A stretch of DNA of 64,000 bases from Bradyrhizobium sp. ORS 278. Its GTDB lineage: Bacteria; Pseudomonadota; Alphaproteobacteria; Rhizobiales; Xanthobacteraceae. The translations under genes were made by a program, and so were the position numbers. Location of the stretch: positions 4,526,001 through 4,590,000 of the forward strand of contig NC_009445.1 in NCBI RefSeq assembly GCF_000026145.1, read 5' to 3'. This document shows, piece by piece, positions 26,770 through 35,284 of the stretch. Every line of letters starts with the position of its first letter. Within the stretch, counting starts at the first letter, position 1. The notes under the pieces are model-generated. The model was not told where the DNA came from and did not search any database. It was given only the letters and a program-made list of their open reading frames with translations.

Positions 26770-27776
26770 TTCACGACACCCTTCTGCCAGACCAGCACGC
26801 GGTCGCGCGTCTTGAACAGCAACGTGATCGCGCCGGAGCAGAGCAGCGACATCACCAGCAGCGCGGCGTACATGTTGGCGTAGGCGGCCCAGCCCTGCGC
26901 CCATTGCAGGTACCAGCCAAGCCCGGCCTTGACGCCGATCATCTCGGCGATGACCAGCACCGCGAAGGAGGCGCCGAGGCCCATGAACAGGCCGACGAAC
27001 ACATGCGGCAAAGCCGCGGGGATCGCAACCTTGAGCACTAGGAACCATGGCCTGGCGCCGAGTGTGCGCGCGACATCGTAGTAGGCGGTGGGCACGCTGG
27101 CGACGCCGGACCAAGTCAGCACCGTCACCGGAAAGCCCGTGGCGAGCGCGATCAGGAACGTCGACGCGCTCCAGCTGGTCGGGAAGGTAAAGAACGCGAT
27201 CGGCAGCCAAGCCGTGGCCGGCACTGGCCCGATGAAACGCAACACGGGGTGCACCCAATAGCCGATCCGCGTCGACCAGCCGATGGAGACGCCCGTCACG
27301 AAGCCGATCGCCGCGCCGATGGCGTAGCCGCCGAGTTGCAGCTTGATCGAGGCGACCACGCTGTCCAGCAGCTTCGGCAGATCGTCGGTGTAAACCTCGA
27401 TGATGGCCTGCGGCGGCGGAAAGAAAGGCAGCGGCAGCCAGGCGAATTTTGCCGTCGCCAGCTCCCAGAGTGTCAGGAACACGCCGAGCGCGAGCAACCA
27501 TGGGCTTCGCCTGCGCAGGGCGGCACCAGCTCGCCCCAACCGCAGCGCCGCGATGCTGGAGACCAGCACGAGCGCTGCGATCACGAACGCCGCGACGGCG
27601 AGATCCGTGGTGCGCGACCAGTCGCCGACGTCCTCGCGCACGAAGCAGGACGCGCCGAACAGAGCCCAGGCGAGCGCCGCGGCAATGCCCGGCGCGATGT
27701 CGCGAAGCTTGGCGCCGAGGCCCGTGGCGCGCGCGATATCGCCTCCGGCGGTCTCAGACAGCGAAAATGTCGACAT
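26763..27776 (-). CDS. ssuC: ABC transporter permease (nitrate/sulfonate/taurine family)
   Basis: 337 aa, longer than usual SsuC (about 260 aa) because of an N-terminal extension with two or three extra hydrophobic segments (about 20-90). The core has the binding-protein-dependent permease pattern, with the EAA-type loop near VARTLGARPWFLVLKVAIPA followed by ALPHVFVGLFMGLG. Inner membrane. The start at 27776 overlaps the upstream binding-protein gene by 23 nt. Confidence 0.87.
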   Translation of the reverse strand: MSTFSLSETAGGDIARATGLGAKLRDIAPGIAAALAWALFGASCFVREDVGDWSRTTDLAVAAFVIAALVLVSSIAALRLGRAGAALRRRSPWLLALGVFLTLWELATAKFAWLPLPFFPPPQAIIEVYTDDLPKLLDSVVASIKLQLGGYAIGAAIGFVTGVSIGWSTRIGYWVHPVLRFIGPVPATAWLPIAFFTFPTSWSASTFLIALATGFPVTVLTWSGVASVPTAYYDVARTLGARPWFLVLKVAIPAALPHVFVGLFMGLGASFAVLVIAEMIGVKAGLGWYLQWAQGWAAYANMYAALLVMSLLCSGAITLLFKTRDRVLVWQKGVVKW

Positions 27777-28845
27777 AGATGCGCTCAGCGAATTTGTTGG
27801 TGTCGGTGCTCGGCTTGAAGACGGAGACGACCTTGAGGTCGTCGGCATAGGCTCTCAGTTCCTGCTTGAGCGCAGCGCCATGTGGATGATGATGGTGAGT
27901 GTGATAGCGCACCATGCCTTCGAGATCGGCCAACGTCGCCTGCTTCGGCGCATAGGGCTGGAACGATTTGGCCGCCTCGGTCGGGTTCTGCGCGGTGAAC
28001 ATCGCGGCATCGAGCAGCGCCTGCGTGACCGCGCGGCCGACCTGCGGCTCGTCGCGTACCAGGCTGCCGCGCAGGCCGAGGATGCAGCAGACCCGGTTCT
28101 GATACTCGCCGTCGAGATTGGAGGCGACCTCCTTGTAGGCCGGATCCTTGAGCCAGAGATAAGCGAGCGGATCGGACGCCAAGAAAGCCTGCGTCTCGCC
28201 CTTGTCGGCGGCGACGTTGACGACCGCGCCCGGATAGACGCGCCAATCGACGTCCTTGACCGGATCGATGCCGAGGCGCGCCAGCTGGATCGAGAAGAAG
28301 TTCTTGTCGGGACCGCCGAGATCACCGACCGCGACCGCCTTGCCCTTGAGGTCGGCGAGCTTGGTGATGCCGGAGTCCGCGCGCGCCAGCACGCGCATAC
28401 AGCCGCCGTGGGTGCCCGCCGCGATCTTGACGTCGAAGCCCTGCTCCAGCGGCTTCAGCCAGCGCAGCGCCATGCCGAGCCCGGCGTCGCTCTTGCCGGT
28501 CGCGATCGCCTCGAGCAGCTGATCGGTCGAGCCGGAATAGTTGATCAATTCGACATCGAGATTGTATTTCTTGAAGAAACCCTGGTCGATCGCCACCGGC
28601 ACCGGCGTCAGGCAGACCGCGCCGGCATTCCACGACAGCTTCAGCTTGCGCGGCTCGCCGGTGAGAACCGGCGCTTCGGCCGCCGTCCGGCAGATCGGAA
28701 ACTGCTGAACATCAATCTCAGGTGCAGCCCGAAGCGACAGCGCCTGGGCAGCGAGGCCTCCGAATGGCGCCAGCAGAGCCGCACCAGCACCCGCCTGCAG
28801 CAGCCGCCGCCGGGTGACTGCGCTCGTGTTGTCCGTCGTGTCCAT
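27754..28845 (-). CDS. ABC substrate-binding protein with Tat signal (NMT1/nitrate-sulfonate family)
   Basis: 363 aa. Twin-arginine signal TRRRLLQAGAGAALLAPFG near residues 12-31, unlike the Sec signal of the second binding protein. The core has LSWNAGAVCLTPVPVAIDQG, FFKKYNLDVELINYSG, and LGMALRWLKPLEQGFDVKIA, the CmpA/NrtA/SsuA fold. A His-rich stretch (YHTHHHHPHG) near residue 300 is unusual and could bind metal. First gene of the operon; GGAGAGGGCG precedes the ATG at 28845. Confidence 0.86.
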   Translation of the reverse strand: MDTTDNTSAVTRRRLLQAGAGAALLAPFGGLAAQALSLRAAPEIDVQQFPICRTAAEAPVLTGEPRKLKLSWNAGAVCLTPVPVAIDQGFFKKYNLDVELINYSGSTDQLLEAIATGKSDAGLGMALRWLKPLEQGFDVKIAAGTHGGCMRVLARADSGITKLADLKGKAVAVGDLGGPDKNFFSIQLARLGIDPVKDVDWRVYPGAVVNVAADKGETQAFLASDPLAYLWLKDPAYKEVASNLDGEYQNRVCCILGLRGSLVRDEPQVGRAVTQALLDAAMFTAQNPTEAAKSFQPYAPKQATLADLEGMVRYHTHHHHPHGAALKQELRAYADDLKVVSVFKPSTDTNKFAERIYVDIFAV

Positions 28846-30601
28846 CGCCCTCTCCTGCCGCCAAAGCTCCGCCGCGGCGCGGGCGTAGGGCGCCCGCACT
28901 CCTGAGCGGAATGCATTCGATGTGTCGTTGATCCCGCGCTGTCGTCAGCGCCCCATGATAAACCGATGATGCGTTCGCCCGTGCACACCGTCAATGAAAT
29001 GGATTTTCGAATGTGGCGCGACGGCGAGCGATTATCACCACGAAAGCCGCTGTTCTCGACAGCAATCAGTTCGCCGTTGCGCCGCTCAAGCCTGATCATG
29101 CGCCCCTGCCGCCGGACTCACGCGCGAGCTGCTGCCGTCGCCGCACGCGCGAAATGACCTCCGCCGCGGGCGTCCGCTGCCGCTGATGACGAGCGCACGG
29201 GCGGCACGTTCGGCATCGCGCGCCGATGTGAAGGATTACCCTTCCAGGCTGTCGAATGCGCGCGCGGCGAGAAGAAGCTGAAGCCGCGCTCGTCGGCCGT
29301 CACGATGCCGGCGGTGCGGTTGAAGACTTCGATGACAAAAGCTGTTGGCATGAGCAATCGCTCGCCGCCTTGCGCAGCGGCGCTCCTGTTGGATCTGCAA
29401 ATCGAGGGTGATGTGACGTCGGCTGCAGCGATCAGCAACAGGCACCGGTCGCCGCCGAGAAGCAGCGTCCGGCGAGGCGCTTGCGCACCAGGCGACGGGC
29501 TGCGATTCTGGTTCTCATCCGGCGATCCGTGGTTGAGCGATGATGGCGGCGAATATCGGGGCAAGGCTCAGTTCGGTCAATGAAATGGAACTTCAAAGGT
29601 CGTGAGACGGCGCATCGTTTGTTTCAGAACAAATTGTCGCTGATCGAGGCATCAGTTCGGACTGGGCCGAATCCGCAAGCGCTCGGAGGCCCGGCCCCGT
29701 GACGACGCTCCGGGATCTCTGCGCGTGTCCGCACCGAACTCTCTTGCGGCATGCTTCCTCCACGTTCAAACAGCAGGCCCGTCAAACAGCAGGCGAGTCT
29801 GACAGCAAACATGGCTTCGCGATCTCGCGGCGATCTCCGCCCGAGCTTGATCCAGGTGAACCTCCTCTTTCGGAGAAGAGGCGCAGGGAAGACCGGGTAT
29901 CGGCTGATACCCGCGGTCCGCGTGCAGCAGATAAGCACGCGGTAGAACCACAGGTTCAGCCCAATATCCGGCCTTCCCTGCGCGACGGTTTTGCGACTTA
30001 TAGGCGCTCTCCCCGGGGACCGGCTGTCTTGCCCCCGTCGCCAGCGGATCATCACCACCGGCTTGGTCTCAGCGTCGGGAGACCAGGACCACGCCACTTC
30101 GCCGTCGCCTCGCTCCGTTCGTCGGCACGGGCTGTGACACCCGGCTGCGGAGCAACGCGCCCGTCGCCTCTCCGGCTCGACGCTTCATGACGATCGCGAA
30201 ACGTCCCTCTTCAGCGAGCCGGGATGCGCTGATTTGTGGAGCTGATTTGCCCGACGACGCAAGTGATGAGTTTGCGACAATCTGGCACGACGGGCATCTG
30301 GCGCATGCGGGGCATGCAAGGATTGCCGGACGTGCAGATGATCAGCCTTGAGCCGCTACGACTTCATCCGTCCGGCTGCTTTGAACGATCCCGTGGAGAG
30401 TTCGGCGACCGTGAGACCTGCGGCGGGATCGTCGCAAGAGATGTCAGCGCGAGGTCGTTGCTGCCGGGGACTCAAGTGCACTCCACTTATACGAGGCGTC
30501 GTTTTCGGCCCAACAAGGCAAGATCTGACCAGCGTCTGCAATACCCTTCAAGATGACGGCCGCAATTCGCGGCAGAGTTCTCCCTCTCAAAGGAGAGCCA
30601 A
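28846..30601. other. Gene-poor region with a dispersed repeat
   Basis: 1.75 kb without a supported gene. Open frames near 28966-29157 (+), 29118-29564 (-), 29305-29583 (+) and 29624-30097 (-) lack ribosome-binding sites, conserved motifs and normal composition. The part about 29870-30230 looks like a structured interspersed repeat (separate entry). The 5' end must hold the promoter of the organosulfur operon, but no clear -35/-10 or sigma54 element was found. Confidence 0.55.
29870..30230. repeat. Large structured interspersed repeat (Bradyrhizobium-type)
   Basis: GCGCAGGGAAG (29881-29891) and CTTCCCTGCGC (29973-29983) are perfect inverted 11-mers. Nested between them is GGGTATC (29895-29901) with GATACCC (29906-29912). 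Downstream come blocks ending in GATTTGCCCGACG-like sequence. I recall blocks with the same GCGCAGGGAAGGCCGG and GATTTGCCCG landmarks at many sites in Bradyrhizobium genomes. Borders are approximate. Frames across this element are often annotated as hypothetical proteins; I do not support one here. Confidence 0.5.
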
Positions 30602-31528
30602 ATGACTGATGCCGCCGCGACATCGCTGCGTGACCGTGCGACAATGATCGCTCCCCGCTTGTTTGTCCTCGAGCTCAACGCAGGCAAGATTCATGCGATG
30701 AACGTCGACGGATCAGGCCGCGAGACGATCGTCACAGACTGTCGCCTTCCGGACGGAATCACCCTCGACCTGGATGCGGGCCACATCTACTGGACCAACA
30801 TGGGCGTTCCGAACCTCGATGACGGGTCGATCGAACGCGCCGACCTGGACGGCGGAAACCGCACCGTCATCGTGCCGCAGGGTCATACGCACACGCCGAA
30901 GCAGATCATCCTGCATCAGCGCGACCGCAAACTCTACTGGTGTGATCGCGAGGGCATGAAGGTCATGCGCGCCAACACGGATGGTTCAGCGATCGAAACG
31001 CTGGTGGACCGAGGTTCGGCCGAGCTGGACCACCCCGATGCGACGCGATGGTGCGTCGGCATCGCGATCGACGACAAGATCAATCAGCTGTATTGGACGC
31101 AAAAGGGCCCGGAGAACGCCGGTCTCGGCGCCATCTACCGGGCAGGTCTGGACATCCCTGTCGGCGAGAGCGCGTCGGCACGGTCAGACATCGAAGTGTT
31201 CTTCGACGGACTGTCCGAGCCGATCGACCTGGAAATCGATCACGAGCGTCGTCTGCTCTATTGGACGGACCGTGGAGAGGCCCCGCGCGGCAACACCGTG
31301 AGCCGCGCCTCGATCGACAGCAGGCCCGATGAACCGGAAATCGTGGTGCGCCACCTGAATGAAGGCATCGGCCTCGCGCTCGATCTGCCGAATGACCGCA
31401 TGTTCGTCACGGATTTCGCCGGCTCCCTGTATGTCGCGAAGCTCGACGGCTCCGACCTGCAAAGCCTGCTGTTCGGTCAAGGCAACCTCACCGGCATCGC
31501 CTACGCCGAGATCGTTCGAAAGATCTGA
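30602..31528 (+). CDS. YWTD-repeat beta-propeller protein (LDL-receptor class B-like)
   Basis: 308 aa. Repeated units of the six-bladed YWTD propeller are visible: DLDAGHIYWTNMG, LHQRDRKLYWCDREG, DDKINQLYWTQKG, DHERRLLYWTDRG, and PNDRMFVTDFAG. There is no signal peptide, so it is probably cytoplasmic. Some homologues carry misleading database names; the fold suggests a binding or lactonase-like role, undefined. AAAGGAGAGCC precedes the ATG. It stands alone. Confidence 0.85.
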   Translation: MTDAAATSLRDRATMIAPRLFVLELNAGKIHAMNVDGSGRETIVTDCRLPDGITLDLDAGHIYWTNMGVPNLDDGSIERADLDGGNRTVIVPQGHTHTPKQIILHQRDRKLYWCDREGMKVMRANTDGSAIETLVDRGSAELDHPDATRWCVGIAIDDKINQLYWTQKGPENAGLGAIYRAGLDIPVGESASARSDIEVFFDGLSEPIDLEIDHERRLLYWTDRGEAPRGNTVSRASIDSRPDEPEIVVRHLNEGIGLALDLPNDRMFVTDFAGSLYVAKLDGSDLQSLLFGQGNLTGIAYAEIVRKI

Positions 31529-31982
31529 CACCGCGCGAGGATGCGATCGGCCGGAGATCGCAAGCTGGCTTGACGCAAGAGCGTTCGCGCAGCCGATCAC
31601 GCCCTTGAAGATCTGGCCGGAGCCGCACAGTCGGGCGGCCTGATCGAGAGCTTAGAGCTCTGCCTTCTCAATTGATGCCGTGCGTCATGGAATCGGACAC
31701 GGTCCTGAGCTGGACCGGTTCGCGTCGTCCGACAAGGCACCCTCCGTCAGCTTGCATGACACGGCACGATGTCCTGCGGCTTACGATTTTACGGCTGCCA
31801 GCCCTTTGCCTTGGCGACACAACCTCCGGTAACGTCGGGGTGTCATTCTGTGGGCTGGCTCATACATCGCTTCGCCGCAGATCACTACGTTGCCTGGGGG
31901 CGGAAACCTGCAGCGGCAGGACGCCCTCCTGTTCGACTGGGCTCCAACGGCAACAGTCTGTGCGCGCGAGTGGGAGGGGACA
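31529..31982. other. Intergenic region, nothing recognised
   Basis: 454 bp between the propeller gene and the membrane-protein gene. No frame with coding character, no strong hairpin and no repeat was seen. It should contain the promoter of the gene at 31983. Confidence 0.5.
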
Positions 31983-33599
31983 ATGACCGATGCGGCTGAT
32001 CTCGACGTGCAGGGCTGCGCCCGCATTCTGCTGACCTCCTCGCGGGATTGGCAGGCTGCCGACGGCAGGCCCGCGACGCTCGCCAATGTCCGCGCTGCAC
32101 TTGCCCGGCTGATCTACGCGCTCGGCGGAGAGGGCTTTCCGGAGGCCGCGTCCAACACAGTCGTGCGGAGCAATCCCGAGATCTGGAGCGCCTGCTTCGC
32201 AGCCGCACAGGAGGCTCGCGCCGCCGATGGCAAACCGCTGCCACCCGAAGGCCGCTATGCCGTGCTGTGGTCACCCGATCCAGACGCGGACGGCAAGCTT
32301 GCGTCCGGGCTGCCCATCAACTGGCCCTATCAGCCGACGTCACACGTCGCCCGCATCTTTGGTCCGGTCATCGACGGCGACAACAGGCCGAAGCACCTGT
32401 TCATGTTCGACGCCGTCGACGAGAACGCCGGCATCGACGTCGATATACGCCCTGCTCCGGGCCTGTGGCCGAAGCCCGTGGCACCCGTGCCGGCGGCTTC
32501 TGCACTGCCCACCGGCGATGTCATTACCGCTGCGATGCCCTCGCAGCGGCGGCTGGGGATGGCAACGATCATGTTCGGCATATGGGTCGTCAGCTGTCTC
32601 TATGTCGGCGCCTGGCAGTGGATCCAAGGCGACATCGCCACACGCAGTTGGGCCGCGTTCCAGAGGACGGTCGCGGCGGCCCCGGACGGAGATGATCTGA
32701 GGAAGTGCACCCAGCTCAACGCCGAGAAGAAGCTGACCTGGCTGCCGGCCTGCGACAGGGCCTGGAATGCCGCCCGTGCCGAGCAGAAGCTCAACGACAG
32801 CACGAAGTCCAACAGCATCTATGACACCGTCTACAGGCACTTCTGGACGGACGCCCAGTCCTCGCTGCTGCGCCCGTTCATCTGGACGCTGGTGGCGACC
32901 TGCTTCCTGATCGTCGCATGCGGCCTCGGCTCGGAGCGCGGCGTGTGGTTTGGGGCGCTGATAGATCCTCGCACCAACCGCTTCAGCCTATCCCGGATGC
33001 AGCAGACGACCTGGACCACCGTGCTATTGGGTGCCCTGTTCGTGACGTCCGGACTCAACGCCATCCTGGTGCCGTCAACCCTCGATGCATCGCTCGAGTT
33101 CATCCCCGCTATGGCCGGTGCGTTGTGGGCCGCGCTCGGAATCAATCTGGTCGCAAGTCCCTATCTCAGCGCACTCATCCGCGATGCCAAGGACCCGCCC
33201 CGTGTCGGGCAGAAGGCCGCGGACCCCTCGCTCGTCAAAAGCCTGGTGACGCCGGCCACGCTGAACAGCAACGAGTCGCCGAAGCAGGCGAGCTGGCTCG
33301 ATCTCGTCACCGGCGAAACCGAGGGAACCGAAAAGGACGTCGATATCAGCCGGCTGCAGCACCTGATCATCTCGGGCCTGCTGATCGCGGTCTATCTGCT
33401 CCAGCTCGGCAAGCTGTTGCGCTCGGTCAGCGCCGAGATGATCGCCACCGCCTTCGTCAGCAACAAGATGCCGTTCACCGATCTTCCTTACGTCGGCGAG
33501 ACCTTCCTCGGACTGCTGCTGCTCAGCCATGGCGGCTATCTGGTGTTCAAGGCGCGCCAGAGCAACGATGCCGCGAGCGCCAGCCAGACGCCGAAATAA
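31983..33599 (+). CDS. Uncharacterised multi-pass membrane protein next to the eCIS locus
   Basis: 538 aa. Soluble N-terminal domain of about 190 aa, then transmembrane segments near 191-212, 296-315, 343-363, 371-393, about 462-482 and about 500-520, with an extramembrane loop at 215-295 holding two Cys. Residues 329-345 (PRTNRFSLSRMQQTTWT) form a motif (RxSLSRxQ..W) that I recall in other unannotated membrane proteins. No enzyme motif. ATG at 31983 has GGGAGGGG upstream; in-frame ATGs further upstream lack one. It converges on the eCIS operon with only 12 bp between stops. A role in anchoring or release of the particle is speculation. Confidence 0.72.
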   Translation: MTDAADLDVQGCARILLTSSRDWQAADGRPATLANVRAALARLIYALGGEGFPEAASNTVVRSNPEIWSACFAAAQEARAADGKPLPPEGRYAVLWSPDPDADGKLASGLPINWPYQPTSHVARIFGPVIDGDNRPKHLFMFDAVDENAGIDVDIRPAPGLWPKPVAPVPAASALPTGDVITAAMPSQRRLGMATIMFGIWVVSCLYVGAWQWIQGDIATRSWAAFQRTVAAAPDGDDLRKCTQLNAEKKLTWLPACDRAWNAARAEQKLNDSTKSNSIYDTVYRHFWTDAQSSLLRPFIWTLVATCFLIVACGLGSERGVWFGALIDPRTNRFSLSRMQQTTWTTVLLGALFVTSGLNAILVPSTLDASLEFIPAMAGALWAALGINLVASPYLSALIRDAKDPPRVGQKAADPSLVKSLVTPATLNSNESPKQASWLDLVTGETEGTEKDVDISRLQHLIISGLLIAVYLLQLGKLLRSVSAEMIATAFVSNKMPFTDLPYVGETFLGLLLLSHGGYLVFKARQSNDAASASQTPK

Positions 33600-33622
33600 G
33601 GCCGGTCGGGTTCAACCCGGCC
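33600..33622. terminator. Hairpin shared by two convergent genes
   Basis: GGCCG, a three-base bulge GTC, GGGTT, loop C, AACCCGGCC: a 9-bp GC-rich stem with one bulge. It spans the gap between the membrane-protein stop (33599) and the eCIS operon end, and includes the ATP-grasp stop codon (33612-33614). No T-run, but the position suggests a bidirectional end of transcription. Confidence 0.5.
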
Positions 33623-34535
33623 GCGACCGTTCGCTCGCCATCAACAATCCGGCGATCGCCTCTGCGATCGGCTGGTGCGTCGCCGCTTCGTAATATGAGA
33701 AGGCGGGCGACGGGTTGACTTCGAAGCAATACCACTCACCCCGCGGGGTACGGCGCAGATCGATGCCGGCGACAGGCAGTTGCAGGGCGTGCGCCAGCTT
33801 GTGACATCGCTCGGCGCAATCATTTGGAAGAGCAAATGCGCGCAGCTCGGTCGCTATTCCCTGCCGCTCGCCATAACGATAGTCATCGGCCTCTGAGTGG
33901 ATCTCGGTGGCGAAGATCTCGTCACCGACGACATGGACGCGAACGTCGCGTCCGGGAACATATTGCTGGAACTGGGTCGGGCACCACCGGATGTCCTCAA
34001 GCCGCTCCGCGTGATCTTTCGTCAGACGCGACACGATGCTGCGAACGGCGCTGGTCGACTTGTAGATGATCTCGCCATGCTTGTCCCAGAACGCGCGCAC
34101 CGCAGCGACGTCGGTCGTGACCAGCGTTTCGGGGACGGCGAAGCCGGACCCGGCGATCAGCATCGACTGATAGGGTTTCGAGCCGTTCGACGCCGTCGCC
34201 GCGAACGGGTTGATCACCCGCGCATCGGTGATGGCGAGCCAGGTCATCATGAGCTCGTCGACGGTCACGGCGTGACGCCACAGCTCGTCGTCCTGGTCAG
34301 CCGCAGGCCTGCCCCCGGACTCGCAACGGACATAGACCGCGGCCACATCATGCAGCGCGCAGACCTCGCCGGCGATGCGGATGTTGCCGTTGACCGTCGC
34401 GTCGACCTCGATCGCGAACTCGGTCTCTCCCGCGCGCTGCTGATCGAGGAAGAATACGGGCGCGCCCCGCTCCTCCAAGGCGTCTCTGACCAGCGCCAAT
34501 GGCCCGTCTTGCGCGTGGCCCCACAACAGGATCAT
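33612..34535 (-). CDS. RimK/graspetide-type ATP-grasp ligase, last gene of the eCIS operon
   Basis: 307 aa. ATP-grasp features: the N-terminal domain ends in VINPFAATASNGSKPYQSML (cf. the N-x5-K helix), FWDKHGEIIYKSTSAVRSIV gives the ATP-binding Lys, QQYVPGRDVRVHVVGDEIFA follows, and the metal site FEVNPSPAFSYYE contains Glu272-x-Asn274. Closest by pattern to RimK and the MvdC/MvdD-type peptide ligases that form amide or ester bonds to side-chain carboxylates. ATG overlaps the stop of the 250-aa gene (ATGA), so it is coupled to the eCIS genes. Such enzymes are not part of the standard Afp/PVC set. Substrate unknown. Confidence 0.8.
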   Translation of the reverse strand: MILLWGHAQDGPLALVRDALEERGAPVFFLDQQRAGETEFAIEVDATVNGNIRIAGEVCALHDVAAVYVRCESGGRPAADQDDELWRHAVTVDELMMTWLAITDARVINPFAATASNGSKPYQSMLIAGSGFAVPETLVTTDVAAVRAFWDKHGEIIYKSTSAVRSIVSRLTKDHAERLEDIRWCPTQFQQYVPGRDVRVHVVGDEIFATEIHSEADDYRYGERQGIATELRAFALPNDCAERCHKLAHALQLPVAGIDLRRTPRGEWYCFEVNPSPAFSYYEAATHQPIAEAIAGLLMASERSRPG

Positions 34536-35284
34536 ACGGCCTCCCTCAAATTACCGGCCTCGGCAGCACGGGTGCACATCAACCGCAGCACGGCGTCCGA
34601 GACTCTGGCGTCGCCGAGATCCGGCCACAGGCTGGCGCCCACGAACCGCGCCGATGGACCGTCGCCGTCGAACCACGCCGACAGCAGTTCGACGCCGGCG
34701 GCATGGGCAAGCGCGTGCGCATACGCCACCAGCACCGGGTCGACCGTTCCGACATGGTGCCGCCCGACCACGACGATGCTCGTGGTGCCGTCGCGCTCCT
34801 GCGCGTCATTCTCCGATTGCGGTGTCGTGCGGCTCGCACGAAGCATCGTCGGCACGGTCGGAATACCGAGGCGGTTCGCAGCCAAGCGCCATTGCGCCAA
34901 ACGCCAATGCGGCCCCGAAAGGCATTGCGGGGATGGGCGGTTGACGACCGGGCATGGCAGCGACGTGAGCCAGGCCAGCAGGAATGCCGTCATTTCTGCG
35001 GCAACGTAGCTGCGATCGTCCACAATGATATGCGGCAGATCCTGTTCGGTTACCACGGCCAGCCGCGTCACGACGCCGATGATGGCGGTCGAAGGCACCG
35101 TCTTTCCGGCAATGACCGCCATGGAAGGACCTGCGCCCGAGGCGTCGAACGTCCACCCCGGTTGCGACAGGTCGGCGGGGGTCATCACACGCACGATGCC
35201 GCCGGCGCGCTCCGCGAAGCTGGCCGCAGCCGGATCGCCGCGGCTCGCGATGAGCACGATGACGGGGTCGGTCGCGGACGTCAC
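34532..35284 (-). CDS. Uncharacterised partner of the ATP-grasp ligase
   Basis: 250 aa, no family recognised. The first half alternates beta strands and helices (PVIVLIASRGDPAAASFAER) and reaches PSPQCLSGPHWRLAQWRLAA, then LGIPTVPTMLR. That segment resembles the end of a pre-ATP-grasp domain, where a helix leads into a G-I-P-x-P-T strand, but no ATP-grasp catalytic domain follows. It may be a degenerate half that pairs with the 307-aa ligase. GTG start overlapping the DUF6519 stop (GTGA), and ATGA overlap with the ligase, so the three genes are translationally linked. Confidence 0.7.
   Translation of the reverse strand: MTSATDPVIVLIASRGDPAAASFAERAGGIVRVMTPADLSQPGWTFDASGAGPSMAVIAGKTVPSTAIIGVVTRLAVVTEQDLPHIIVDDRSYVAAEMTAFLLAWLTSLPCPVVNRPSPQCLSGPHWRLAQWRLAANRLGIPTVPTMLRASRTTPQSENDAQERDGTTSIVVVGRHHVGTVDPVLVAYAHALAHAAGVELLSAWFDGDGPSARFVGASLWPDLGDARVSDAVLRLMCTRAAEAGNLREAV

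Noticed and set aside
29118..29564. Possible minus-strand protein of about 148 aa in the gene-poor region
   Set aside because: Low-complexity Arg/Ser/Ala composition, no homologous motif, no start signal.
29624..30097. Possible hypothetical protein on the minus strand
   Set aside because: It spans the structured repeat element and lacks a ribosome-binding site. I recall similar frames annotated at many repeat copies, so it is probably not a gene.
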